From Oscillospiraceae bacterium (GTDB taxonomy: Bacteria; Bacillota; Clostridia; Oscillospirales; Ruminococcaceae), in NCBI GenBank assembly GCA_009781425.1, contig WQYC01000005.1:19190-83189 (forward strand): DNA of 64,000 nucleotides, written 5' to 3'. Below are positions 36,839-46,494 of this stretch, one piece after another. The notes beneath the pieces were generated by a model that worked only from the letters and a program-made list of their open reading frames with translations, made no database searches and was not told where the DNA came from. Made by a program: the position numbers and the translations under genes. Numbering within the stretch: the first letter of the stretch is position 1; each line of letters begins with the position of its first letter.

Positions 36839-39691
36839 TCAATCCTTTTTCGCTTTCCCCTTCCCGAACATTTTCTTCAAATACTGCCCCGTGAAGCTTT
36901 CCTTGCTTTTCGCAAGCTGTTCGGGCGTACCCTCGGCTATGATGAAGCCGCCGCCGTCGCCGCCCTCGGGACCCAAGTCAATTACATAATCCGCAGTTTT
37001 AATTATATCAAGATTATGTTCAATCACAACCACGGTATTCCCGCCCTCGACAAGCTTCTGAAGCACGTCTATAAGCTTATGCACGTCGGCGGTGTGCAGT
37101 CCTGTCGTCGGCTCGTCAAGAATATAAATCGTGCGCCCTGTTGCACGTTTTGCGAGCTCTGTTGCAAGCTTGACGCGCTGGGCTTCACCGCCCGAAAGCG
37201 TGGTTGCCGACTGCCCGATTTTAATGTAACCGAGTCCAACGTCGAACAAGGTCTGCATCTTTTTTGCAATTCGCGGGATATTCTCAAAGAAGCCGATTCC
37301 CTCCTCAACAGTCATTTCGAGCACGTCGTAAATATTCTTGCCTTTGTAAGTCACCTCTAACGTTTCCCTGCTGTACCGCTGACCCTTGCAGACATCGCAG
37401 GGCACGTAAATATCCGGCAGAAAATGCATTTCAATTTTAATTATGCCGTCGCCCTCGCAGGCTTCACAGCGTCCGCCGCGCACGTTAAAAGAGAATCTGC
37501 CAGTCGAAAAGCCTTTCATCTTCGCCGCATTCGTAGAAGCGAAAAGGTCACGAATATCCGTGAAAACACCCGTGTAGGTCGCAGGGTTTGAACGCGGCGT
37601 TCTGCCGATTGGCGACTGGTCAATATCTATGACTTTATCAAGATGTTCCGTGCCTGTAATTTTTAAAAACTTCCCTGTTTTTGTCCGCGCGCGGTTGAGC
37701 TTACCGACGAGGTACTTATAAAGAATCTCGTTTACAAGCGAGCTTTTCCCGCTGCCCGAAACACCCGTAACGCAGGTTAAAACACCGAGAGGAATACTAA
37801 CATCTATATTTTTAAGATTATTTTCTTCCGCGCCGAGAACAGTCAGGAATCTGCCATCTGTTTTCCTGCGCTTCTTCGGAATCGGGATTTCTTTTCTGCC
37901 CGAAAGATACTGCCCCGTGATTGAATCCTTGCAGGCGAGAACCTCCTTCATACCGCCCGCGCAGACGATTTCGCCGCCGTGAATCCCTGCTCCGGGCCCG
38001 ATGTCTACTATATAATCAGCCGCGTGCATTGTTTCCTCGTCGTGCTCAACTACAATCAGCGTGTTGCCAAGGTCGCGCAGTCGTTTCAAGGTCGCAATCA
38101 GCTTATCATTATCGCGCTGATGAAGCCCTATGCTCGGCTCGTCAAGTATATACAAAACCCCCATAAGCGAGCTTCCTATTTGCGTAGCAAGGCGAATCCG
38201 CTGACTTTCACCGCCCGAAAGCGTCCCCGCCGCCCTCGATAAATTCAAGTAGCCGAGTCCGACACTTTTTAAGAAGCCGAGGCGTTCACGGATTTCCTTT
38301 ACAATCTGCTCGGCGATAATCATATCGCGCTCGGAAAGCTCGGCGTTCAAGCTGAAATTCAAGGCTTCGTCAATGCTCATGCGGCTATAATCGCTTATAT
38401 TTATTCCCGAAACTGTGACTGAAAGAGCCTCTTTGTTAAGCCTCTCGCCCTTGCAAGAAGGACAAAGCACATCGCTCATAAGGGTTTGAATTTCGTCCCG
38501 CGAATGATTGCTTCCTGTTTCGCGGAAGCGGCGTTCAAGGTTGTTCACAAGCCCTTCAAAGTCGGTCGTGTACTTTCCGTGACCGCTTTCGTAGGAACGC
38601 TGAACTTCGATTTTTTCGCCGTTTGTGCCGTAGAGCAGAATATTCAGAGCAGTCTGCGGAAGCTTCCCGACAGGCACGGCAAGCGAGAATTTAAAATGTT
38701 TGGCAAGTGCTTCATAATACATCTGCGCGATTGAGCCCTCTGCGTAGCCCCAGCCCGAAGCCTTGATTGCGCCTTCTTTAATTGAAAGCTCTTTATTCGG
38801 CATAATCAGCTCGGGGTCAACCCGCATAAAAGTCCCAAGCCCTGTGCATTTTTGGCACGCGCCATAAGGATTGTTAAACGAGAACATTCGCGGCTCTAAC
38901 GCCTCCATGCTGACACCGTGCTCGGGGCAGGCGTAATTCTGTGAGAAATGCAGTTCTTCTTCTGCGCCGGTATCAACGAAAATCAAGCCATCGGTAAGAC
39001 TTCCTGCAGTTTCCAAGCTTTCGGAAAGGCGCGATTTTATATCGGGCTTGATTACAAGCCTGTCCACCACGACTTCGATGTCGTGTTTAATATTTTTATC
39101 GAGCTTAATTCTCTCTGAAAGGTCGTAAATACTGCCGTCGATTCTCACGCGAACATAACCCTGCTTGCGGATTTGGTCAAGCTCTTTCTGATATTCGCCC
39201 TTGCGTCCGCGCACTATCGGCGCAAGCACCTGTACCTTCGTTCCTTGCGGTAAAACTAAGATTTGGTCAACGATTTGGTCGATTGTCTGCTGCTTGATTT
39301 CGCGGTTGCAAACAGGGCAGTGCGGAATTCCGATTCTCGCGTAAAGCAGACGCAGATAGTCATAAATCTCTGTTACCGTTCCGACTGTTGAGCGCGGATT
39401 GCGCGAGGTGGTCTTCTGGTCGATTGAAATAGCGGGCGAAAGCCCCTCAATGCTGTCTACATTAGGCTTTTCCATCTGTCCTAAGAACTGCCGCGCGTAG
39501 GACGAAAGGCTTTCAATATATCTTCTCTGACCGTCCGCGTAAATCGTATCGAACGCGAGCGAGGACTTTCCCGAACCGGAAAGCCCTGTCATGACTATTA
39601 ATTTATCGCGGGGGAGCTCAAGGTCAATGTTTTTGAGGTTGTGCTCCCGCGCACCGCGGATAATAATTTTATTTATTTTATTAGTTGGCAT
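36839..39691 (-). CDS. uvrA: Excinuclease ABC subunit A
   Basis: 950 residues, full length. Two ATPase modules: Walker A '[14 protein letters not shown]' and '[15 protein letters not shown]', signatures '[12 protein letters not shown]' and '[12 protein letters not shown]', and zinc-binding CX2C pairs including '[11 protein letters not shown]'. UvrA recognises bulky DNA lesions and loads UvrB. No uvrB or uvrC in the window. Followed downstream in the same direction by nothing and preceded by a DinB-like gene nine bases away. Confidence 0.97.
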   Translation of the reverse strand: MPTNKINKIIIRGAREHNLKNIDLELPRDKLIVMTGLSGSGKSSLAFDTIYADGQRRYIESLSSYARQFLGQMEKPNVDSIEGLSPAISIDQKTTSRNPRSTVGTVTEIYDYLRLLYARIGIPHCPVCNREIKQQTIDQIVDQILVLPQGTKVQVLAPIVRGRKGEYQKELDQIRKQGYVRVRIDGSIYDLSERIKLDKNIKHDIEVVVDRLVIKPDIKSRLSESLETAGSLTDGLIFVDTGAEEELHFSQNYACPEHGVSMEALEPRMFSFNNPYGACQKCTGLGTFMRVDPELIMPNKELSIKEGAIKASGWGYAEGSIAQMYYEALAKHFKFSLAVPVGKLPQTALNILLYGTNGEKIEVQRSYESGHGKYTTDFEGLVNNLERRFRETGSNHSRDEIQTLMSDVLCPSCKGERLNKEALSVTVSGINISDYSRMSIDEALNFSLNAELSERDMIIAEQIVKEIRERLGFLKSVGLGYLNLSRAAGTLSGGESQRIRLATQIGSSLMGVLYILDEPSIGLHQRDNDKLIATLKRLRDLGNTLIVVEHDEETMHAADYIVDIGPGAGIHGGEIVCAGGMKEVLACKDSITGQYLSGRKEIPIPKKRRKTDGRFLTVLGAEENNLKNIDVSIPLGVLTCVTGVSGSGKSSLVNEILYKYLVGKLNRARTKTGKFLKITGTEHLDKVIDIDQSPIGRTPRSNPATYTGVFTDIRDLFASTNAAKMKGFSTGRFSFNVRGGRCEACEGDGIIKIEMHFLPDIYVPCDVCKGQRYSRETLEVTYKGKNIYDVLEMTVEEGIGFFENIPRIAKKMQTLFDVGLGYIKIGQSATTLSGGEAQRVKLATELAKRATGRTIYILDEPTTGLHTADVHKLIDVLQKLVEGGNTVVVIEHNLDIIKTADYVIDLGPEGGDGGGFIIAEGTPEQLAKSKESFTGQYLKKMFGKGKAKKD

Positions 39692-39700
39692 AGTTGTTTT

Positions 39701-40378
39701 TTAATACTCCTGTAATTTTTGCTTCCATTTAATGCAGTCATTTAAGTGGAGCATCAAATGGCGTGTCGGCGGCATAAGCAGAAGCCCCGCGATGTCTTTT
39801 CCGCCCCAGTATTCAAGCAGCCACTCAGAATATTCGCAGGTTCCGCCCTCGCTTCGGATTTTATTTATACCGTCAGCAGGTACTCTGCGTTTCATATCCT
39901 GCGCGGTTAGCGCGGCGATGATTTCTCTTGTTCGTGTTCCGACGGCGTTTCTGTAATTGAGCAGTTCGGCAGAATTTAACTCACTGCTCAGTTTAATTAT
40001 TTTCTCGCTGTCCATAGATACGCCTGTGTCGGTGAACGCCGTGTTCATGCGCTTTTGCCACTCTGAGTCGAAAATCTGCTCTGAACCTGCGACAAGTATA
40101 TTCATTGTCATGTCTTCAATCCGCGCTAAGTGCCAAACCGCCCACGCAATCGTTTCCGCTTTAGCAGACGGTACTACTGCGAATTCCTGCGGCTTTAAGT
40201 CAGCGAAAAGCGTATCAATTTCGTTAGCTTTCCCGCCGGAAACTGCACAAGAGTGCAAAGCCGCATGAATCTCCAAAAACAGCTTCTTTGCTTGTTCAAT
40301 TCTGTCGCTTTTGCGTATGATTTTTTTAAGCTCGTGATGTTTTTCGGTTATTGAATTATCCGTGTCAAGATATTTCAT
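39701..40378 (-). CDS. DinB-like four-helix protein
   Basis: 225 residues. '[19 protein letters not shown]' and '[12 protein letters not shown]' give the two His-containing helices of DinB/YfiT-like proteins, which bind a metal and act as thiol transferases or of unknown role. Next to a GyrI-like gene and uvrA, so a stress or detoxification role is possible. Start ATG at 40378 overlaps nothing; it is seven bases from the previous stop. Confidence 0.75.
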   Translation of the reverse strand: MKYLDTDNSITEKHHELKKIIRKSDRIEQAKKLFLEIHAALHSCAVSGGKANEIDTLFADLKPQEFAVVPSAKAETIAWAVWHLARIEDMTMNILVAGSEQIFDSEWQKRMNTAFTDTGVSMDSEKIIKLSSELNSAELLNYRNAVGTRTREIIAALTAQDMKRRVPADGINKIRSEGGTCEYSEWLLEYWGGKDIAGLLLMPPTRHLMLHLNDCIKWKQKLQEY

Positions 40379-40384
40379 TCACAG

Positions 40385-40903
40385 TTACCTCTTTAAGTAA
40401 ATCCCATAATCAAGAATTACGTTGCCGTCGCTGTCCTTTTCGGTGAAACGCGGGCAGTTGTAGCGTTCAAAGTGATAAAGATATTTTTTCTCGTCGTACA
40501 TAAAATTACCCATGCCGTTCTTTTGAAGTGCTTCCACGCAGGCATCATGCATACCGTAAATACTGCCGTCGTCTTGACTGCCTTTAATCCAGCAAATACC
40601 GACATCGCCGCCGTCTAAGTCTAAGAATTCATAACCGTCGGGAGCTTCCGTACCGGGCGCAAAGAAGCAACCAATCCAGTATTCAAACTCGTCTTGGTTT
40701 AAATTGCAACGCATGAAGCCGAGACAGCCGTTCTCGGTATTTTCCGCCATGCCGAGCTTATTGAGCTCATCAAAACAGCCTGTTTCAAACCACTCGCCCC
40801 ATTTATGTCCGAAGCCGTTGTCAAAGTCGGCGTGTCCGTAACGCTTGCCAATCAAACGAAGCGCGGGTAATGTTTCTTTATAGGTTTTAATAATTTCTGC
40901 CAT
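40385..40903 (-). CDS. GyrI-like small-molecule-binding domain protein
   Basis: 172 residues. The pattern 'LPALRLIGKRYGHAD...WGEWFETG', 'YWIGCFFAPGTEAPDGYEFLDLDGGDVGICWIKG', and 'NCPRFTEKDSDGNVILDYGIYLKR' matches GyrI-like (SOUL/BmrR C-terminal) domains that hydrolyse or bind drug-like compounds. No DNA-binding domain, so a stand-alone binder. AGGAGAAAT precedes the ATG. Confidence 0.75.
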   Translation of the reverse strand: MAEIIKTYKETLPALRLIGKRYGHADFDNGFGHKWGEWFETGCFDELNKLGMAENTENGCLGFMRCNLNQDEFEYWIGCFFAPGTEAPDGYEFLDLDGGDVGICWIKGSQDDGSIYGMHDACVEALQKNGMGNFMYDEKKYLYHFERYNCPRFTEKDSDGNVILDYGIYLKR

Positions 40904-40904
40904 T

Positions 40905-41339
40905 TTATTTCTCCTTCGGTTTTAATTTTACCATGCAAAGCTTTTTGTAATCATTAAATTGCGTTTCATTTTCGATTCTGAACATGAAGTATTTCCCGAC
41001 CTTCATAAAGTCGCCGCCGTTTTCGTAAGAGTCACGTATTTCGGGTGAAAGCTCAGGCAGAACCGCTTCGGCTTCTGCGGTGAGCTTATAAGCAATTACC
41101 ATGAACACAGAATAGCCGCCGACCTCGGGGTAGAAAGTCCCGAGAGCCTGTCCGCTTTTTTGAAACTTTACGTTCCAGCCGGGCATACCCGAGCAGGTAC
41201 TGTAGGTCATTTTGGGCTTGGCTTTGTACGCGCTTTCCATAAAGGTGAAAAGCCCGCTCCAAAGCGGATTATTAACATAATCGTCAATTTCTTCATAACG
41301 AGGTTGATGTGCTTGTGGAAATAAGATATGCCACTCCAT
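40905..41339 (-). CDS. DUF3788 family protein
   Basis: About 144 residues from ATG 41339, which is preceded by AGGAGG. Pattern 'PRYEEIDDYVNNPLWSGLFTFMESAYKAKPKMTYSTCSGMPGWNVKFQKSGQALGTFYP' is typical of DUF3788. Function unknown; often near GyrI and DUF3795 genes in Clostridia, as here. Stop lies one base upstream of the GyrI-like start, so translation is coupled. Confidence 0.75.
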   Translation of the reverse strand: MEWHILFPQAHQPRYEEIDDYVNNPLWSGLFTFMESAYKAKPKMTYSTCSGMPGWNVKFQKSGQALGTFYPEVGGYSVFMVIAYKLTAEAEAVLPELSPEIRDSYENGGDFMKVGKYFMFRIENETQFNDYKKLCMVKLKPKEK

Positions 41340-41340
41340 A

Positions 41341-41616
41341 TTATGCCTCCTGTTTTTGTTTGCACCATTCTCTGCATTGCTCGATTCTTGCGCCGTTGTC
41401 GCCGTGTTCGGGGTCGTTTGCATACTTTTTCAGCGTTTCGCACGGGAAAGCCGCGCACAAGCCGCAGTGCTCGTGTCCTTTACCCTCACAGCAGATTTTA
41501 ATTTCGCAGTCGCCCCAAGGCGCGCTCTCGATATTCGTGCAGCCCGCGCAGTCAAAGCCGAACGCTTCCTTACACGCCGCCGTGTCGCAGTAAATTCCGC
41601 ATCTTGATTTTAACAT
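41341..41616 (-). CDS. DUF3795 cysteine-rich protein
   Basis: 91 residues with 12 cysteines arranged as CGIYCDTAAC, CAGC, CEIKICC, HCGLCAAFPC. The pattern suits zinc or iron-sulfur binding. DUF3795 has no known function. AAAGGAG precedes the ATG at 41616. First gene of a minus operon leading into DUF3788, GyrI-like, DinB and probably uvrA. Confidence 0.8.
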   Translation of the reverse strand: MLKSRCGIYCDTAACKEAFGFDCAGCTNIESAPWGDCEIKICCEGKGHEHCGLCAAFPCETLKKYANDPEHGDNGARIEQCREWCKQKQEA

Positions 41617-41776
41617 GATAAATCTCCTTTATGTTTAATAATTCGATTTTATCACAGGTAATATGACAACTGCCTGTCATATTCATACCAAAAATTTCCG
41701 TCTTGTTAATCATAGCACATTTTTCTTGCAAAAGCAAGGAGTTTATGTTATACTGTCAAATAAAGGCGGTGTTTGC

Positions 41777-42970
41777 ATGGAAATGATTCATACAGGACTT
41801 ATTATAACGCAAATAGGTTTAACAATAATTGCTATCGGCTTGCTCATAGCTTTGTTCACAAGTAAGAAAAAGGAGAACAACGACGAAATATCGGCGTTGT
41901 TAAAGCGTGCTTTTGATGAACAGCGCGACAGTGTTGCGAAGCAGATTGCAAGCGGCACAACTGAGCAGTTTCAGCGGTTCGGCGTGATTCACGAGAGCAT
42001 TAACAGAACCTTGCAGGAAAACCGCGCCGAAATCACAACGACACTCGAAAATAAAATAAAATCATTGCAAGACAGCAACGAAAAACGCCTTGAGCAAATG
42101 CAAGGCGTGGTAGATGAAAAGTTTCAAAAAACGCTTGAAACGCGGCTCGCACAGTCCTTTGAGCTTGTAAGCAAGCAGCTTGACAATGTTCAGCAGGGTC
42201 TCGGCGAGATGAAAAACCTCGCCGCCGACGCAAAAAGCCTTAAAAACGCGCTGATTAACGTAAAAGAGCGCGGAACATACGGCGAGGTGCGCCTTGAAAA
42301 GCTTCTCTCCGATATACTCGCGCCGAGCCAGTACGAAACCAACGCAGAAATCATCGACGGCAAACGGGTGGAGTTTGCTATAAAACTGCCCGGGAACGGC
42401 GATGAGCCGCTTCTTCTGCCGATTGACTCGAAGTTCCCGATTGAAGACTACAACCGCCTGCTTGATGCCGAGGACAGAAAAGACATAAAGGAAGCGCGGG
42501 AATCGTTGTTAAAGAAAATCCGTGAGGAAGCGAAAACAATTCAAAGCAAGTACATACAGCCGCCGAAAACCACTGATTTCGCGCTGATGTTTCTGCCGAC
42601 TGAGGGATTATACGCCGAGGTGATTCAGAACGCCGCATTGTTTGAAGAATTGCGGGACAAGCACAAAGTCACAGTTGTCGGCGCGACGACGCTTTCTGCG
42701 TTTTTGAGTTCTCTTCAAATGGGCTTCAACACCCTTGCCATTGAGCAGAGCTCGCAGAAGGTCTGGGATACTTTGCGGGCTGTTAAGTCCGAATTCGTTA
42801 AGTTCGGCGATATACTTGACCGCGCACACAAGCAAATACAAACAGCCGACAAGACCTTGGAAGAAATCGTCGGCAGACGGACTCGCGCGATTAACAAGAC
42901 TCTGCGCACCGTCGAAACTATCGGTGCTGTCGGCGGAAGCGATGAATTGCTGTTAATTGAGGAAGAATAA
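41777..42970 (+). CDS. rmuC: RmuC-like DNA recombination protein
   Basis: About 397 residues from ATG 41777, after AAAGGCGG. N-terminal membrane helix (about 8-30), then a long coiled coil, and the RmuC core 'KERGTYGEVRLEKLLSDIL', 'LPIDSKFPIEDYNRLLDAED' with the nuclease-like Asp-Lys pair. RmuC limits recombination between inverted repeats, and the host genome's palindromic repeats make that relevant; this last point is inference. TATACT lies at 41748. Well conserved. Confidence 0.9.
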   Translation: MEMIHTGLIITQIGLTIIAIGLLIALFTSKKKENNDEISALLKRAFDEQRDSVAKQIASGTTEQFQRFGVIHESINRTLQENRAEITTTLENKIKSLQDSNEKRLEQMQGVVDEKFQKTLETRLAQSFELVSKQLDNVQQGLGEMKNLAADAKSLKNALINVKERGTYGEVRLEKLLSDILAPSQYETNAEIIDGKRVEFAIKLPGNGDEPLLLPIDSKFPIEDYNRLLDAEDRKDIKEARESLLKKIREEAKTIQSKYIQPPKTTDFALMFLPTEGLYAEVIQNAALFEELRDKHKVTVVGATTLSAFLSSLQMGFNTLAIEQSSQKVWDTLRAVKSEFVKFGDILDRAHKQIQTADKTLEEIVGRRTRAINKTLRTVETIGAVGGSDELLLIEEE

Positions 42971-42988
42971 CACGTATGCGTTGATAAG

Positions 42989-43027
42989 AGGGACGAGGGT
43001 TAAGCTCTCGTCCCTTAAAAAATTTTT
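42989..43027 (+). terminator. Terminator after rmuC
   Basis: AGGGACGAG/CTCGTCCCT stem with nine-base loop, then TTAAAAAATTTTT. Confidence 0.75.
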
Positions 43028-43108
43028 GACAAATTTTGAATCTCATGCAACCGGCACAAATATTTTACGGGTATATAAGTGAAAGCCTAAAACAAAGGGG
43101 GAATAGCG

Positions 43109-43666
43109 GTGAATGATAATATAATCGTCGATATGTATTGGAAGCGCGACGAAGCCGCAATCAAGGAAACCGAGAAGAAATACGGCAGTTATCTGAAAAA
43201 GGTGGCTGTCAACATACTCGGCAGCCTTGAAGACAGCGAAGAAAGCGTCAACGACACCTACTTAAAAGCGTGGGATTCCATACCGCCGCATAATCCTGCA
43301 GTTCTCGCTACCTTTCTCGGAAGAATCACGCGACAGGTCTCTATTGATATTTTGCGGAAGCGTTCAAGTCAAAAGCGAAAAGGCTCTCAGTTTTCATTGT
43401 CTTTATCAGAATTGGAGGACTGCGTGCCTTCAGGCGGGGCGAGCCCCGAGCTTGAAGCCGAAAGCAAGCTCATGGGAGCTTTGATTAATAAATGGCTCGG
43501 CACTCTCAAAAAGGAAACTCGTGACGCATTTGTCGGGAGATATTATTTTATGGATTCGCTTAAAGAGGTAGCGGCTTATTGCGGTATGAGCGAGTCTAAA
43601 GCTAAGACGGTTCTGCACCGCGCACGGAATAATCTGAAAGAATATTTGGCAACGGAGGGTTTTTGA
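43109..43666 (+). CDS. ECF RNA polymerase sigma factor
   Basis: 185 residues. Region 2 'LGSLEDSEESVNDTYLKAWDSIPPHNP' and region 4 'DAFVGRYYFMDSLKEVAAYCGMSESKAKTVLHRARNNLKEYL' are typical. GTG start at 43109 follows AAAGGGGG. The next gene encodes a membrane protein that starts two bases after the stop, so it is likely the anti-sigma factor. A possible autoregulatory promoter (CAACC and CGGGTA) lies at about 43050-43075, low confidence. Confidence 0.9.
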   Translation: MNDNIIVDMYWKRDEAAIKETEKKYGSYLKKVAVNILGSLEDSEESVNDTYLKAWDSIPPHNPAVLATFLGRITRQVSIDILRKRSSQKRKGSQFSLSLSELEDCVPSGGASPELEAESKLMGALINKWLGTLKKETRDAFVGRYYFMDSLKEVAAYCGMSESKAKTVLHRARNNLKEYLATEGF

Positions 43667-43667
43667 T

Positions 43668-46178
43668 ATGAAAAATAAAAAGATTAAAGCAGAGCAAATA
43701 AGCATTGCGATAGGTGAAATCGGTGACAGCTATATCGAAAGTGCTAACGCGCTCAGAACGTCCGGCATTAAAAACGTAAGGAAATCGGGAAATTTTTTAT
43801 ACAGGCAATTCGCGGGAATAGCGGCGGCGGTAATGGTTTTGGCTGTAGGTTCAATATTTATGCTCCGCTTCTTCGCGCCGGAGGATATTATCATGCCGCC
43901 CGTTGCCGAAACTGTACCGGAAATCGGCGAAATAATACAATTAGGCGAGTTTGACTGGCGTGTGCTTGACGTGCAGGACGGCAGGGCTTTAATCATCACA
44001 GAAAACGTAATAGAGAACAGACCATATCATTCGCCCGGCGGTGATATTACATGGGAGCACAGCGAAATAAGAGAATATCTGAACGGCGAGTTCTATGAAA
44101 ACACGTTTACAGACGAAGAAAAGATACGCATAAGCGAAACGGTAAATATAAACAGAGACAGTCAATATGGCACAGCAGGCGGCAATAATACAACAGATAA
44201 ATTGTTTTTATTAAGTGTTGAAGACGCTCTTGTTTATTTTATCGACGGTTCGCCGCGGAAGGCTTTTAACGCTGACGGCGATGAAAGCTGGTGGTTGCTT
44301 CGGTCGCCGGGCAACGGTAGTAATTTTGTATTATATGTAGCAAACGGCTTTATCGACAGCGGCGATGGTGCAGATGTCAGCAACAGTAATGCGGGTATTC
44401 GTCCGGCTATGTGGGTGAGGTTTGCGCCGCCTGCTGAAGCTATTCCCGACCCTGCATGGACGTGGATTGTTGAGCCTACGCTTGATTACCCTTTTATCAT
44501 GTATACCGATGTTGACGATATTTATTTCGTGCCTGTTGATTTTGAATATACCGGACCTGAATTTGATTTTGCCATTTTATGCGAAGCTACTGGGGGATAC
44601 GCTGAAATATTTACGAATATTCCCGACCATTATGAAGACCGCAGTATCAGACCGCTCTTTTCAAACTGGTTGTATGACGCAGAGTTTGAATTATTCGGGC
44701 GCAGAATGTGGGAAACGACCGGGTATTACGACGAAATGTACCCCGTATCTGAGTTCGCGGAAAGATTCCCCCAAGCAATCGGGCGTATCAAGCACGTATA
44801 TTTAATCGACAGCTTGACTTTCGACACTCAAAATGCGTTCCAATGCGGCAGCAGTACCCCGCCGGGAACAGTGTTTTTCGACGGCAAGCAGATTATTTCT
44901 GATGCCCGATTCAGAGGAAGCGGAGGCTACGGGCGCGAGTTCGCGAATATAATCACCGCTTACAGCGTAGCCGGAATCGACGGAAGCGGCGGAGTCGGAA
45001 TAATTAATCAAAACGGCGACTTTTTAGTTCCGGTCATGTTTTGGGAAATTAATCTGATTAATGAAACAACAGCGTTCGCGCGGATTCCTGACGGCAACTG
45101 GGGGATTATCGGGTTCGGTGATTACGCTCCCGATAAAACGCAAATCCTTGAAAAGCTCGCTCAAATTGTTGACAATCTCAATGTAGGGATAACGGGCGTC
45201 GGCGTGCTTGAGCATCAAGTTTTTTATAATCTAAAACACAGGACGAATTACCCAATCGAAATCTCATGGTCACAGCTCAGTGTTTATTGTGAGGGAAAAT
45301 ATGTTCCCGACGAGCTGACGAACGGCTTGGGCGGAACTGATTATTATCAGAATGAGGAATATCGTACAGCACAATCGCCGCATTTGCGCTATATTGCAAT
45401 ATCTGACTTAGAAGCGGCGTATAACGAGGTATTCACGAAAAACGCCGAGAATATAATATTCTCACCCGATAGTAATATGTCCCATGTTTACGGCGATTAT
45501 GTTCAAGTTACTCATCATAGCGCGGGGGCTTTCCCTATTATGATTCCGGCAGGTCATGCATTTGACGAAAACACAATTACGCTGACTTATGCAACAGCCG
45601 CCGTGGGCGGTGCATTTAATGGTTTTTCAAATGATATTATTACTTTCTATGACAGCGTAATTGTCGGAGAGGCTCAGTACGACAGCTATCAAGATGTTCT
45701 TAATAGGAATTTTGAATATCAGCTCTTCTCCGAAATCGCCGCCGATAATTACGCCGCACTTTTGAAAATTGATTATACCTTTGTGTTAGAGGACGGCAGG
45801 TATAAAGTTCAGAGTATAAAGCCACATTCGCTCGGGAACGCAGACACTCGGCTCGGATACGACCGCTGGTTTCAAGAAATGACAAGCTCAGACGAAATAG
45901 CTATAACAGTCAACGGAACATATGTAATCAGCCCCGATAAGAAAAGCGACTTTATCGACTGGCTTCAAAGTCTTTCTATTGAAGTAGAGCTCAAGGATGA
46001 TATTTCAGTCGCATTTACCATGCCGATATTAACACAGTGGAATTTCGTAGTGAACGATGATTTTTATTTAAACTACACAATTTTCTCGGACGGTATAGAT
46101 TCTGTTGGTTTTATTGCCTGTGACGAATGGTACAGAGCAAAGGCTATCCCTTTTGATTTAGATTATTTCATCAATTGA
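43668..46178 (+). CDS. Large membrane protein, candidate anti-sigma factor with DUF6273 and WG-like repeats
   Basis: 836 residues. Short cytoplasmic N-terminus (about 44 residues), one membrane helix (AGIAAAVMVLAVGSIFMLRFF), then outside: a DUF6273-type domain ('LGEFDWRVLDVQDGRALIIT' to 'NAGIRPAMWVRF'), a central region with a WG-type segment ('GIINQNGDFLVPVMFWEINLINETTAFARI'), and an unknown C-terminal part. Gene order and membrane topology suggest it binds the ECF sigma factor with its N-terminus and senses something outside. No zinc HxxxCxxC motif seen, so the mechanism may differ. RBS GGAGGG lies in the sigma gene's end. Confidence 0.65.
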   Translation: MKNKKIKAEQISIAIGEIGDSYIESANALRTSGIKNVRKSGNFLYRQFAGIAAAVMVLAVGSIFMLRFFAPEDIIMPPVAETVPEIGEIIQLGEFDWRVLDVQDGRALIITENVIENRPYHSPGGDITWEHSEIREYLNGEFYENTFTDEEKIRISETVNINRDSQYGTAGGNNTTDKLFLLSVEDALVYFIDGSPRKAFNADGDESWWLLRSPGNGSNFVLYVANGFIDSGDGADVSNSNAGIRPAMWVRFAPPAEAIPDPAWTWIVEPTLDYPFIMYTDVDDIYFVPVDFEYTGPEFDFAILCEATGGYAEIFTNIPDHYEDRSIRPLFSNWLYDAEFELFGRRMWETTGYYDEMYPVSEFAERFPQAIGRIKHVYLIDSLTFDTQNAFQCGSSTPPGTVFFDGKQIISDARFRGSGGYGREFANIITAYSVAGIDGSGGVGIINQNGDFLVPVMFWEINLINETTAFARIPDGNWGIIGFGDYAPDKTQILEKLAQIVDNLNVGITGVGVLEHQVFYNLKHRTNYPIEISWSQLSVYCEGKYVPDELTNGLGGTDYYQNEEYRTAQSPHLRYIAISDLEAAYNEVFTKNAENIIFSPDSNMSHVYGDYVQVTHHSAGAFPIMIPAGHAFDENTITLTYATAAVGGAFNGFSNDIITFYDSVIVGEAQYDSYQDVLNRNFEYQLFSEIAADNYAALLKIDYTFVLEDGRYKVQSIKPHSLGNADTRLGYDRWFQEMTSSDEIAITVNGTYVISPDKKSDFIDWLQSLSIEVELKDDISVAFTMPILTQWNFVVNDDFYLNYTIFSDGIDSVGFIACDEWYRAKAIPFDLDYFIN

Positions 46179-46264
46179 TAGATTTAAACAAGCTTTGAAT
46201 AAGGCGTCTGTTCTTGCTTTTTGTGTCTTTTATGGTGCTGCTCCAATTATGCGTTAAAAAAGTC

Positions 46265-46294
46265 TTGACAATCATAGATAAGCTATGTTATAAT
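46265..46294 (+). promoter_or_regulatory. SigA promoter for tRNA-Gln
   Basis: TTGACA at 46265-46270, 18 bases, TATAAT at 46289-46294. The tRNA starts 41 bases later. Confidence 0.85.
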
Positions 46295-46334
46295 AGTTAA
46301 GTGGCTTTTTAACAGTCGCATAAGCATTGATTTC

Positions 46335-46406
46335 TGGGGCGTCGCCAAGCGGTAAGGCAACGGACTCTGACTCCGTCATTCGAGGGTTCAAATCCTTCCG
46401 CCCCAA
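46335..46406 (+). tRNA. tRNA-Gln (anticodon CTG)
   Basis: 72 bases folding into a cloverleaf: acceptor TGGGGCG/CGCCCCA, D-arm GCC...GGC, anticodon stem ACGGA/TCCGT with loop CTCTGAC giving anticodon CTG (reads CAG), T-arm GAGGG/CCTTC with loop TTCAAAT. CCA is not encoded. Its 3' end is the probable attachment site of the integrase next door. Confidence 0.95.
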
Positions 46407-46417
46407 TTTTTGTTCAT

Positions 46418-46456
46418 ATCCGCAAATCTGCTCACTGGGCGGATTTGCGGATTTTG
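46418..46456. terminator. Hairpin between tRNA-Gln and int
   Basis: ATCCGCAAATC (46418-46428) pairs with GATTTGCGGAT (46442-46452), followed by TTTTGATTTT. Could end tRNA transcription. Confidence 0.7.
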
Positions 46457-46494
46457 ATTTTCGGGGAAAATCGGACTTGTCCTTTGTTTGTCCT

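Noticed and set aside
43050..43080. Autoregulatory ECF promoter (CAACC...CGGGTA)
   Set aside because: Only one copy and no second target to compare; mentioned in the sigma factor entry but not called.
45184..45215. Degenerate TGTAGGG repeat in the anti-sigma-like gene
   Set aside because: Begins with TGTAGGG but has no paired arms, so probably chance.
46387..46406. Second copy of the tRNA 3' end as attR in the window
   Set aside because: Scanned for GGGTTCAAATCC and CCTTCCGCCCC; I find no second copy, so the right end is outside.
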